A DNA stretch of 61,930 nucleotides from Acanthaster planci (Eukaryota > Echinodermata > Asteroidea > Valvatida > Acanthasteridae). The DNA is taken from contig NW_019091392.1 of the NCBI RefSeq assembly GCF_001949145.1, forward strand, positions 1,707,487-1,769,416, in the 5' to 3' direction. Of the stretch, positions 1 to 10,312 are shown piece by piece. The translations under genes and the position numbers were made by a program. The notes under the pieces were generated by a model. That model saw only the letters and a program-made list of their open reading frames with translations, was not told where the DNA came from and did not search any database. Each line of letters opens with the position of its first letter. Position 1 is the stretch's first letter.

Positions 1-722
1 GTTCAGAACACATTTTCTAATTTCCAAGAGTGATGAAATAATGCAAGTTAACGGTCAAACGAATAGTAATAGTTTGAAATAAATTCTGGTGATATTTCCA
101 CGTGATATAACAAAGGTCACATGTAACAGGGACACAAAAATGTCACACTTTTTTCCAGAATTACCCATAACTCCGGGGCGGATCCCCAAGCCCTGATACT
201 ATTTATGTAACTTGCAATGGTCTTTGGGGGCTCTTTACACACGGAGAACGGGAGGGAAAATGTCTCCGCCCCCCAAAAAAACCCAAAATCACATTTTCTC
301 GTTATATTGGAATCCCCGCTGGGGGGGTGGACCCTGTTGCCCGCCCCTTGATCCACCAATGATTACTAGCTTGGAAAAATTGGGCAGTAACCTCGTGTCT
401 GGAGAAATTGGGTGCCAAAAGCAAATCAAAGTTGTTCATTTCAGGTCAGAATTGTCCAATGTTTCAAGCAGCTTACACTTACTATGGTCAATGTAGAATG
501 CTGTCTGGCGATACTTAAACTTTTGATGAATAAACAATGGCTCTTAGCTATTTCCTAAATGAAAACGATACCCCACGTAAAAACAAAAACAAAACATTAC
601 GACAACGGAAACAGCAGCCCTTGTAGAAGGCAGACACATCAGTTTTAATTTCTGAACCTATTCCGTGTAGATAGGGGCAATTTTGATCGTGTATAAACAA
701 ATCATTACCATCTTCACCACAG
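1..722. other. Upstream flank or intron of the Ly6 gene, no exon recognised
   Basis: Non-coding by inspection. It holds short C-runs and G-runs near 270-345 and no open frame with a Ly6-like cysteine pattern. It probably lies inside an intron of the Ly6/uPAR gene, because the first visible exon at 723 starts in the middle of a domain. The missing exons (signal peptide and first half of domain 1) should lie to the left of the window. Confidence 0.5.
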
Positions 723-1028
723 ACTCTGTGGACAAGATCTGGGGACATCGACGTGTACACCAGAGGTTGCATTGCACCTTACGCTTGTTCGACGGGTTGC
801 ATTACTACCGCTCAGGGGATTATATGCAGTTCCTGCTGTGATGACCAGAATCTGTGCAACCATAAAGCCATTGCGGACGGAAGTTCGGACGTTCTCCAAT
901 GCTTTGTGTGTGTCTACTCTTCGGACCCCTCTTTGTTTGGGTTCGGCAGCGATCCAGCATGCAACGACCCTGTAGACCCGACCGGTTACGGGGTGCTTCA
1001 ACAGTCTTGTCCTAATGGGGAGTGTGGG
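723..1028 (+). CDS. Ly6/uPAR two-domain protein, internal exon
   Basis: This exon encodes the second half of one Ly6/uPAR (three-finger) domain followed by the first half of a second. The first part has the spacing C-x5-C-x3-C, then CSSCC, then the closing LCN that ends Ly6 domains. It is followed by LQCFVC, the typical opening of a new domain, and further cysteines up to CPNGECG. The exon is bounded by an acceptor AG at 721-722 and a strong GTGAGT donor at 1029. It reads in one frame and ends exactly on a codon boundary (phase 0), matching the phase of the exon at 2344. Ly6 proteins are extracellular and disulfide-rich, usually receptor modulators or adhesion/immune surface proteins; the ligand cannot be told here. 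Upstream exons are outside the window, so the gene is 5'-partial. The family call is firm; the exact gene identity is unknown. Confidence 0.8.
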
Positions 1029-2343
1029 GTGAGTTGACCAAATCCAAAATCTTCTTTCGGAAACTATACATGAAGTTAACGTGTTTATGGCATACCTCTC
1101 AAGTATGTCTGTTTTGAGGATGTTTGCATGTTCTGTATAGTATACGCCTAAAGTAAACCTTGACTATGCACTATTTATGTACCTTTCAACAAGCATCCAT
1201 GTCAACTTTTTCAAGATCAAAGCGATTGATGTCGAAAGGTCGTATTCCGTGCATTTGATTAGAAGTTTCTACCAAATTAATCATCCTGAAATAAGATTTG
1301 AAGGCTATTGCTAGAATGGAATTCTTTTTTTTTTAAATGCCTCTCAATTGTTTCTCAGTTAACTTCACTTTCAGTTTTTGTTTTACTTTACTTTAAAGAG
1401 CTTTTCGCTGCCTTTTTTGTATTTAGGCTCATTTATATTTTCGCATTGGTGAGCAAAACTACGATATCATTCCAGAAAAAAAGCCTCACAATTCCATTGG
1501 GTTTGTACCAAATTTTCTCTTGTTGGTGATTTATTGTTTTGTAAGTACTTGAGCATTAAGCACGCAACCCGTCCCTACGCTGAAAGAATTCTAGGCTCAC
1601 AACAGCCAACGCGTTGAAGCCACGTCTTCCCCCGATGAAATCACAGCAGCAACACCCTCATTTGTCCAGAAAAACAGATGTATTTAAATGTTTAAAAAGA
1701 GCATCTTTCGATTCATGAAACCTACCAGGAATGTTGAATATAGTTTCCACTCATTCAAGAATAATATAGTGTTGCAGAAAAATTATGTCTAAGAAAAATT
1801 CCAAGCAGTTACACAGTTCAAACAAGGTATACGTGCTTCGGTTACAAGCCAGCCAGACCGTTTTTGTGGAGAAAACTGTAGAAAACCTATAATTTCAAGC
1901 TTAGACGAAAAGTAAAACTGCATCGTTTAGTCGCGCATAAACTCATCGATTTATAATGTTATAAATTGAAACAGATCTCACAAATAGAGACGGTTTGATC
2001 TTTAAAAATAGCGCCATACATAGGACATGATTGTAAGCCAGAAATGTTCTGTAATGCTTAGCTGACAGTTTGGAGATGCGACAAATCTGAACCAAAAGGC
2101 CAGTCCTCTGTAAACAGAGGCAAAAACAGGTGTATTTAATCACTAACGTTACCTCGGAGGAAATATTCTTTGTTTTCCCCACTAGATAATTATTATTGAC
2201 ACACTTTTTAGCTTTGATATAAATGATGAGCCGTCACACATTTTAATACACACTTTTAAATCGGGAATCGTCAACCAAAGTCCTAGCTGTGATGCATGAG
2301 GAGTTTTTTTTTGACAAAACAAACTTCTTTTCTCTTCTGGAAG
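1029..2343 (+). other. Phase-0 intron of the Ly6/uPAR gene
   Basis: The intron starts with GTGAGT and ends with a pyrimidine-rich stretch and AG at 2342-2343 (tctcttctggaag). It is 1315 bp long and AT-rich. I saw no second gene or clear transposon inside it. It splits the second Ly6 domain just after the CPNGECG block. The intron preceding 723 appears to split domain 1 at the equivalent point. Confidence 0.75.
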
Positions 2344-2607
2344 GTTGTCAAGGCCACAGTCAATGGACACACTTCCATCACCAGGCTCTGCATTCCCACT
2401 TCTGCTGGGGGATGCACGCCCGCCTGTGACGCCCTATCTACCACTTGTGTCACCTGCTGCTCCACCTACTTATGCAACGGGGGTAGTGACGGAGGCAAAC
2501 CGAATACTAATGCCGCACCGGCACCGTCAATGCAGCCCAGCGGACACATCGCCCTCCTGCATTTGGTGCTGATCTCGGTGGGTCTCGGTATGATGGGACT
2601 GTATTAG
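2344..2607 (+). CDS. Ly6/uPAR two-domain protein, terminal exon with GPI signal
   Basis: This terminal exon completes the second Ly6/uPAR domain. It starts VVKATVNG in phase 0 and continues with LC-x6-GC-x3-C, then CVTCC and the closing YLCN. The domain is followed by a low-complexity Gly/Ser/Asn/Pro/Ala linker and a hydrophobic tail (IALLHLVLISVGLGMMGLY) running to the stop at 2605-2607, with no cytoplasmic residues after it. That layout is the classic GPI-anchor signal, with a small-residue omega site likely in the NGGSDGG stretch. The mature protein would therefore be held on the outer face of the plasma membrane. It joins the exon at 723-1028 across a phase-0 intron. The nearest AATAAA-like polyadenylation motif is near 2893. 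Confidence 0.85.
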   Translation, partial: VVKATVNGHTSITRLCIPTSAGGCTPACDALSTTCVTCCSTYLCNGGSDGGKPNTNAAPAPSMQPSGHIALLHLVLISVGLGMMGLY

Positions 2608-4538
2608 AGCTGTCATACGGCTCGTATTTAAGACCGTTACACTTTGAAATGCTGATATACACAGACTACAGTAAAGGCTTCACGTTGAGGAAAAACTTAA
2701 TTGGTGTAAATTGAAAGCGACACATTTTGAACAGTGGCGCAACGGGGGGGGGGCGTGCGCCCTCGGGTGCTTCCCCCGTTTGAAATGTCTGTTGAGTTAA
2801 TACAGTTGAACTTCATTAATAGGAAGTCCTTCCGACTTGGCAAATAACCTTGTTAAAAGGAACCTTGTATTATCAGGAATGAAAACAATGAAAATAAAAA
2901 GGGGTTGAGACCTAAACATTTTCTTATTATAAGCAGAGGCTTGCATTAATAGTGCTCTTATTAACGACGTTCGACTGTATAGAGCTATGCAACTGCAATT
3001 TATGTTCTTGCTATGCTTCTTGAAAAAAAATGTGTGCAACTCTGAGTGCCCCAGGGAAGTTTACCCCTAGTTACGTCACTGATTTTCAACCACTCTATAA
3101 CAAATGTAAGTGTCGTAAGCTTGGCTATATTCAAATACTCAGAATGATGTTTTTTATTATTTCTCATTTTACACTTCAACAGCGCTCTTACTTTATCGCT
3201 CATGTTGCATGTGGTTGAGAGTTTTCATTTTAATGATCAGCAGTGAAAAAATGGAACATCTTCGGAACCGAGAAAACTTCAAACAATTGCTGAGCTTTTA
3301 TAGGATCATCTGATACTTTTTGCTTTTGAGAAAGATTCTACCAGGATCAAAACGTCAGGCCCTCCATATTTTGTGATTTGCATTTAAGGTCACTGTAGTC
3401 AGCAAGCACTTTGCAGCAGTTTTACAGGCCTATTGAACATCACATCACATGCGGAAATTGATTGAGAGATGCAGTTATCAGACAAAATGTCAACAGATTT
3501 ATGATAACCGCTTTAAAGGTGGATTTTTATTCGTTTTTGTTCTTCCGGGAAGTTTAATTTTTTAGGGGGGGGGGTTAACAATTTCTCTATGAACCCTTTT
3601 ATGGCCTTTGTAGGGGGAGGTATCCCTTGCTCATCGTTGAGAGGATCTGCCGATGGACTGTTACTGGAAGAAAACATTCTTTTTAATATGGAAATAATGC
3701 AGAAATGCTGCAGAATTATTATGACTTCGTAAATTTGAGGTTTGCCCGCATTTGGGCGAGGGAGAAGGAATCGTCCGCTGTGTAAGAGATGTCGTCCTGC
3801 TGACTGGAAATAACGTGTATCTTTATGGAAGTCACTAGCCGTGCTGTAGCCATTTCCGGTCAATTTGCCGTTGATGGGAGAATGGTCGTAACAAACGCCG
3901 ACGGCACGCAAGACGCAGGTGTCACGGAACAGACGCTGCGTGACGTCATTTCAACACAAAAAAATGGAACAAATTGGCGTCAGAAACACTTTTCGCATAA
4001 AAGTCTTTCTATGGCGATACCGCTTCTAAGTCAAGTTTCGATGCATCTTTATTTTTAAGCGTCCCCTGCTGCATACCTACGAAACACACAAAAGGGGCAC
4101 TACTTGATCAGTCTTTGGCATTAGCAAAATTCTAAAATTAAAAAAGTTTGCTGATCGATTATTGCATCTCAAAGTCTATGAGAATTAAACATATCTTTGT
4201 AGTTTGCACGTTGAGAGAGTAATTCGACAACTGGGGTTGCAGAATTATTGGCTTAGTTGCATATTGAATAAGTTAAAATAAAGTCATTTTAAATGATGCA
4301 TTTTAAAGAAAATGTTTTGGCAGGGGGTGAAGTCTTTATACAGGTGTGATTATTTTTCGAATCGTAGAAAAATAAAACCTGGATGTTTGCTGAAAGGTTC
4401 ACTGTTCCATACATTATTCTTGAAAAACGTGCCTCATTTTTCCAACAGAATCGAAAATATGTGTTGCTCTTTTTTACACGAGCCCACTGATGCGACATTG
4501 GCTTAAAGAAGGAATTTACATCTGCTATGGGGGGTATA
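2608..4538. other. Intergenic, repeats only
   Basis: I see no gene here. G-runs at about 2744-2755 and 3567-3575 flank stretches resembling ends of dispersed repeats (agtggcgcaacggggg at about 2733). A TGACGTCA palindrome (CRE-like) lies at about 3941. Short open frames on both strands at 3513-4058 have no recognisable domain. Confidence 0.5.
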
Positions 4539-4834
4539 CACTGTAACACAAGTGTTAGTGTTTTAACGCTCTTTAAAACACCTGCCTGCTAAAACGTTAT
4601 GAACATGTTGTGGTGTTAAAAATCCGATGCTAAACGCGTTACGGTGTTTATTTTCAAAACAAATATGCGTTTTGAAGTGTTAATACATTTAATTTAGACA
4701 CAATGACACGTTCCTCGCGCCAACATCCTCTGAACACCGAAACGCGTTTATTTCCAAAAAGATGTTTAATTTTGAATTATACCGTTACCGTTAACGCAAA
4801 GACGCGTCTATAATGGGGGTTGATTTTTACAGTG
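4539..4834. mobile_element. MITE with CACTGTAA/TTACAGTG inverted ends
   Basis: The left end reads TA-CACTGTAACAC and the right end GATTTTTACAGTG, giving inverted termini around a 296-bp AT-rich body. The body has repeated GTGTTA/TAACAC and ACGCGTT motifs. It has no coding capacity, so it is a non-autonomous DNA transposon. The TA before the left end suggests a Tc1/mariner-like target, but the right flank (tctccc) does not repeat it, so the superfamily is open. Confidence 0.55.
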
Positions 4835-6655
4835 TCTCCCCGCCCTAATCAGTCCATCTGCCCGATCCGGTCCGTTTGACTCCTCGCAGTATCTCAAACT
4901 TTTAATACTGCGTATAATTATGGAGCTATAGCCCCATGACATGATGTTGCTACGTGTTAACATTTACCCAGCACCCTTTGTATCATTTGGTTACACTGGA
5001 AGGAGGTCGCGCTAGAGCTCAGGGGCGTTTTCAAGCCGCTCCACCAATCGCAAATTGCTTGCGATTGTCAGGGAAACCCTTGCAGAGAATTTTTTCCAGC
5101 TCATCGCCAAGTGATGAAAGTGTACGAGAATAGCAGCTGGAAGAGGGAAATCATTAGTGACGTAGGTCCCTTGCCCGGTACACTTCTTAACTGAAACCTC
5201 CTTTCCTGAAAGATACAGGTAAAATTCCAAAGAAAAATGTTCTAAAATAACTCTTACTGGACAGCAGTTAGAAGGAACGTATTTTCCTTGTGTGTATTTC
5301 ATCCCAAATATTACTGATCAGTACTGCTTTCTCATTACTTCCGTGCGCTATTCGGTTGAGAAGAAAGCAGAACCGCTGCCCGGAGTTTGGTTTTCGGATG
5401 TTCTGGCAAAGGCAAGGATCCCCAAGAAGCTGAATGAGGAGGGGTTTTTCCCTGCTCGTCTCGTTCAGTAGAATTCAGAGGCCGTTAATTTTAGCAAAGC
5501 TTGTCAACTAGCGTTTTTTAGAAGTCTCTGAACCACCGTAGTCCTTCTGTAAGCTGAGGTGTTGTTGTTGGGTTTGGGGGCTTGCCAGTGTTTGGCAAAT
5601 ATGGACAAAGTCCATTCCAACCCGTTTGGTAGCATTGTGATTATATTTCTACTGTGTCAGAGGAATCCCATAGTTTATAATTCTTGCCAGATCAATTATG
5701 CATATTCAGTTTGCATAATGTCCACAGCATGAGCTTTCGTACTAAATTGATTTGGTACAGCTCTTTTGAATTGAATTTCTCATATGAGAATGTTTGGTTG
5801 GAAACCAAGACTTAACAAACACAAAACACGCTTTCGCTCAGTTGATATGTCTGAGTACATCAATTAGAAATAAAAACTGAAGAAACGCCCATTGCTTGTT
5901 CGTAATTTCTCTCTTGTCCGTAATTCTTCTAAAGATTTATCCCTCTCTCTTTATACATTCGTCCTGGAAATTAATTAAAAGGGCATGTGGTATTCATTTT
6001 TGGAAGGCAAATGCTTTGTGGAATAAACCGCTCCTGTTAAAGGAATTTTATGAAGTACCTTTTTAAACACTCACAATTTTAAATGTTTTCACTTTCTGTT
6101 ATGGTTGGATTTTGTTGAAGTTTATCTCCCAAATTTTTAAGTGAAAAAGTTGCTCACTGTGGTACTGTCATTGACTGAACGAACAACGCATTGCAAAAGG
6201 AGACAATTTACGACAAGCAAAATATTATATCCGAAATTCGTGCAAATTTTAGCTTTGAAAAGGATAAAACATTGACATCTCTGATGTGATCATAATATGC
6301 AAACTGTTTTTCTGAAATTAAAGGGACACCAAAATGACCTTGAAAATAATAAAACGAGGCTAAATGAGACATTAAGATGAATTGACGAAGACTGCCTTAA
6401 ACATTACTTTGGATAAGCCCTGTTTAGATAAGGTTTCACATATGCGTACTTCCCTGCTGTAATTTTCAAGTCTGCATTAAATTAAGTAAAAAAAAATCAT
6501 CCAACAATATTCCAAGTCACCTCTAGTCTACGGTGACTCATCTGTGTCACACAGGACCAATTTTACTGATTTCAAATTGATTCCGTGCGACTAGAGTAGA
6601 ATCTTTTTAATTGAAATCTTTCAAATTCTCAGTAGCCTACTATTAACCATCCAAC
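4835..6655. other. Intergenic, no gene recognised
   Basis: AT-rich sequence without an identifiable gene. An open stretch on the plus strand at about 5285-5470 and a 96-codon minus-strand frame at 5012-5302 look protein-like but match no domain I know. Upstream of the pseudogene, a CCAAT at about 6556 and a splice-acceptor-like CTCAG ending at 6632 mirror the 5' layout of the intact iLBP genes. Confidence 0.4.
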
Positions 6656-7502
6656 ATGCCTGCTACAGTGCTAACTTCTGTGGAAAGCGTCAAGTCAGAG
6701 AACTGGGCAAACCAGCTGGCGAAGATGGGGATGCCCAAGGTGAAGATACCCGCCAATCTACAGGTGACCTACGCTATCACTCAGAGCGGCAATACCATCA
6801 ACATGAAGACCACTATTAACAACCACAACAGCGAACATGAGTGGCCACTGTCAACGTGGGCATCAACCATCGCCGGCCACGAGATAGAGCAGACCACGGC
6901 CTGGTAAGGTGATAAGCTGGTTATGCGTGCCATCAGCGGCTCCGGCGGGGTCACTTCGGGGTCCAGTCCACTAATTCAAGCCCTATTGAAAACAGTGTAA
7001 AATCAACACTGTTCAGGGTCCAATAGCATGCACGCTAACATCCCTGAGATTTCTGAAGCACAAATGAAATTCTTGTCTGGTCACCTATCTTTCAATTTCT
7101 TTTCAATTTCTTATGGGTTAACCAATTACATTTTTAATTATTCCCACAAAACAAAATCACCCCCCAAAATGTGATTTTTCCGAAGTCTGATTCCAGCCAT
7201 TTTTCAAGTGACAACCCTCAACTTTCTCGGGCACTTAGGACCATTTTGTAGTTTTTAGCCCTTCTGCTCTCATATGAAAGCTCAAAGACCCAGGGAGTTG
7301 ATCCTGGCAACGATTTACACAATCTCACCATTTTGGGGGCCCAACAATCTCCTTTTTCAAAAGATATTGTGGGGGTACTTTTAATGCTAATGAGCTGGTC
7401 AAAAATTCTCACTTGAATTAGTGGTCGGCACCCTTTCGGCGATCAGCGGAAGTGGTCACCCTCGAACACCAGGGCGTGGTCGCTAATTCCTACTTCAGCA
7501 AG
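6656..7502 (+). pseudogene. iLBP/FABP-like pseudogene split by a CACTA element
   Basis: Homologous to the single-exon iLBP genes of this window (for example ITQSGNTIN..KTT, then AGHEIEQTTAW). Several lesions are visible. The F-S-G-x-W start is degraded. Compensating frameshifts and a short deletion lie near 6838-6885. The codon that is Gln or acidic in the paralogs is a stop (TAA, 6905-6907), with the family motif GDKLVM continuing in frame behind it. A 455-bp transposon sits at 6969-7423. The C-terminal strand (VVTLEHQGVVANSYFSK) resumes after the insertion at about 7449-7502, still in frame with the upstream part. A splice-acceptor-like CTCAG 23 nt before the ATG matches the 5'UTR intron of the intact members. 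It is therefore a dead copy of the full gene, UTR intron included. Confidence 0.88.
6969..7423. mobile_element. Non-autonomous CACTA (EnSpm-like) transposon
   Basis: It starts CACTAATTCAAG and ends with the exact reverse complement CTTGAATTAGTG. It is flanked on both sides by the trinucleotide GTC (6966-6968 and 7424-7426), which is the 3-bp target duplication expected for CACTA/EnSpm transposons. The 455-bp body has no transposase. A second, diverged and truncated copy lies inverted at about 28746-29085. The insertion lies inside the iLBP pseudogene, so it happened in that copy. Confidence 0.82.
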
Positions 7503-9916
7503 TTTACATCGGTTGAAGCTCTTCTCTTGCCTTTCAATAGACCCTTATTCAAGTCAGTTCAACCCGAACAGGGATCTATGACCTCATGGCTTAATGAATT
7601 AAACAACAGGTTCTATCCAATGGTGTAAATTGTAAATTCAGACCATTTTGAGTGATTCAAAGTAGAATTTATTATTTCCTTATTTTCGTTTGCTCTTGCC
7701 TTTGTGCAGCTTTATAGAATTGAGGTAAAAACCATGTCTGCATGTTTGTGTGAACACTTCGGAAGGGAGGGCATTCACGAAACTTAATAGTCCAGTGTGC
7801 TTGCCTGTCAATAGGTTCTCAAGATAACGGTCGGTGAGGCCTGAAGATGTAAACAGCTGTTACTTTGGCTTGGGTAGATAACAAACTCTCGGGTTGGCGG
7901 GTCGCAAAAAGCATAGACAAGATATTAAATCGTCAATGTGCAATTCCAACAATAACAGCGTTTGTTTTCAGTTTTCAAATAAATTTTGAAAATCTGGCGA
8001 TCGGCATGTCAAACTCATATAGACCGTAAAGCAGGTAAAATGGTCCCTGTCTCTTCCTTCACAACGAAACGTTTATTAAATTATCGACTTAGAAAATCCG
8101 GTTGGTGGATATATAATCAAAACAACGTAATTTGTAAGGGTACCGGCCAGTAAGTAGGCCGAAACTACTTGCATCGGCTAAATCACAATTTGTATGCACT
8201 CAAATTCACCACGAAATAGAGCCTGTTGTGGCCCATGAACTTGACGATTTATAGGAAAGACAGGTTTAGGCTACCAAAACGAATGCTAGCTTGTGTCTGA
8301 GTGAGATTTGGAAGAAATCGGTGCTTGTAAACGGTATCGATGTTTCAAATGGTCAGGGGCTTCGCGACTGTTCTACGGGTAACCTTCTGTGGGAAAAAAC
8401 TCTTCAAAAGTCATGGGTTAATTAATAGAAATTCGAAATAAAATGAAAGTCATAAAATGAGCTTAAAAGTTTACTTTGATGTGCGTCTCGAACGCCTGAG
8501 AAAGTCGTGAGTATTTTTCTTGATTATTTGAAGTTCAAGTATTTATTTCTGTTGGCTATGACAGTTTAGCTTGCACCCGGTGTAAAAGTGTCTGACCAAA
8601 AGAGGGCGTGTTACTAAAGCCGAGCTACGTACCGAACAAAATCTGCGGGCACCTATTCAGTGGATATTTTGAACTGGCTGTCCATTAGGCCCACGCTCCA
8701 CTGATTAATCTGAACTTCTGACGCACTTTTCATAACCAATAAAATAAATGAATCCTCTGTTAATATTTAAAAATTATAAATGGCGGGTCACAATGATGGC
8801 TAAAGCGGACCCGCAAAACTGCGTTTCGGTAATCAAACAGAAGCAGACGGCGTTCTTTCGATTGGTTTCTCAGCAACGCGTGTGTGAAGCATAGTCTGAA
8901 AGGAGGCGTCCACTAGACTTTAAAACAACCTAGTGGTGCGCTAAAATACACCAGTGTATCGAACATTTGCCGATTTGCCGAGAGTTTGTTCATTTTCTGG
9001 GTTTATGAGGCTTCTTCATTCCAGCTCAGTAACACGTTGCGGGTTCATTTTGCTGAAATACAATAAACTTGGACATTGATCATGTGGATATTTAGTTGAC
9101 AAAATAGTACTTTCTTTTTCACAGACTCCCTAACCTAGATAAATCGTGGCTAAGTAGTATCATACAAGTATTTAAAATTCTTTTGACTCTAAATCTGTAC
9201 ATCCAACTGGCAAAATTTCAATTGCGCATATTAAAGAACGAATCATTTTTGTCTGTTAACGTACAAAATATTCACTTTGATATATGGGCACCAGCTCTGA
9301 AAATTTACATTTTATTTCTAGGACCATTACCTGAATTTCCAGTACAGGATATTGATAATCACGGCGTTTCGCCAGCCGACTCCTTTTACATCTCTTTGAC
9401 ACCGTCCAAGATGTCACATATTGTCTCCTGATATTTTCTCTTTTAATAATCCAGCTCTTAATGACAATTCAATTCAAAACAAGATAATATAGTTGAACAA
9501 GATGTGGCAAAAAGAGAAATATCTTTAAAGCTATATTTGTATAGTTTTTTAGCCTCTGGTTCGAGTAAATACTTATAAGCTTGGTGTGATGTTTCTCCTT
9601 CAAAAACATTATGAACGTCTCCATTTTCACACCAGCATATATCATATTTAAGGTACTGTTTACAGGAAAAAGAGCCCTCAGTGAAAAACATATGTGGTAT
9701 CTGCTTAAATTGAGCACAGTTCAATATCAATGGGAAAGAACAAAAATAAACAGAAAAATGTAATAATACAAACAAAAGAGAGTGAACAATTTATAGCGCG
9801 ACGTCATGCTCGAAGAACTGTCACCTCATTTCTGTTATCAATAATTGAGAACTTCCCCATCCCATCGTTGTACTTGTATAAGTTTCTTCTTCACAATTAA
9901 ACTAAGTCATTGATGG
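7503..9916. other. Intergenic, no gene recognised
   Basis: About 2.4 kb of AT-rich sequence separating the pseudogene from the next, convergently oriented iLBP gene. Short open frames (9183-9431 plus, 9458-9775 minus) show no recognisable domains. The minus-strand part closest to 9916 should include the 3'UTR of the iLBP gene at 9917-10312, but no clear AATAAA was fixed. Confidence 0.45.
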
Positions 9917-10312
9917 TCATTGTTTGGCGAAGAAGCTCTTGGCTACCACCCCCTCGTGAAGGTGAGTGACCAGCATCTCCCCGCCGGCGGTCAATTCGCG
10001 CGTCATGCCCCCGTTGCCATTGGTGCGAGTCAGCACCAGTTTCCCGTCGTCGTTCCACGCCGTCAGGTACTCGATATCATGCCCAGCCGCCCGGTCCACG
10101 AACTTTTCCCCGACCACGATGGTGGACTCCCGCATGGTGTCGTCGATGTTGTTGGTGGTCTTGATGTTGATCTGGTTGCCGGTCTGGCTGATGAGCTGGG
10201 TGATCCTCAGGTCGGGCGGCAGCTTGTCCTTCGGAATGTTCAGTTTGTCCAGGAGTTCTGGCCAACCCTCCGAACGACTGCTCTTCCACCTGCCGCTGAA
10301 ATCGGTCGCCAT
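9917..10312 (-). CDS. FABP-like intracellular lipid-binding protein (single exon)
   Basis: A 131-residue protein, the usual size for cytosolic fatty-acid/retinoid-binding proteins (127-140). The F-S-G-R-W block at residues 5-9 is the conserved start of the beta-barrel, followed by the helix-turn-helix lid (about 15-35). T-R-E at 104-106 precedes the last strands, with VVAKSFF near the end. The Arg at 105 aligns with Arg106 of the vertebrate P2 motif. The second arginine (Arg126) is Ser126 here and the Tyr is Phe128, so the usual carboxylate clamp is incomplete. The ATG at 10310-10312 is in good context (gccATGG) and aligns with the paralogs. The coding region has no introns, unlike the standard four-exon family gene. 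It lies opposite to most of the cluster. A soluble carrier of a small hydrophobic ligand is inferred; the ligand is unknown. Confidence 0.9.
   Translation of the reverse strand: MATDFSGRWKSSRSEGWPELLDKLNIPKDKLPPDLRITQLISQTGNQINIKTTNNIDDTMRESTIVVGEKFVDRAAGHDIEYLTAWNDDGKLVLTRTNGNGGMTRELTAGGEMLVTHLHEGVVAKSFFAKQ

Noticed and set aside
3935-3955. TGACGTCA as a functional CRE
   Set aside because: A single 8-mer with no gene start nearby and no second supporting motif.
5285-5470. Plus-strand open stretch (contains PLPGVWFSDVLAKARIPKKL) loosely resembling an iLBP lid region
   Set aside because: No F-S-G-x-W, no barrel strands downstream and no splice context; the resemblance is too weak to call another iLBP relic.
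6901-6912. GGTAAGG as a splice donor that would bypass the stop in the iLBP pseudogene
   Set aside because: The family motif GDKLVM continues in frame right after the stop, so there is no intron there; the TAA is a nonsense change.
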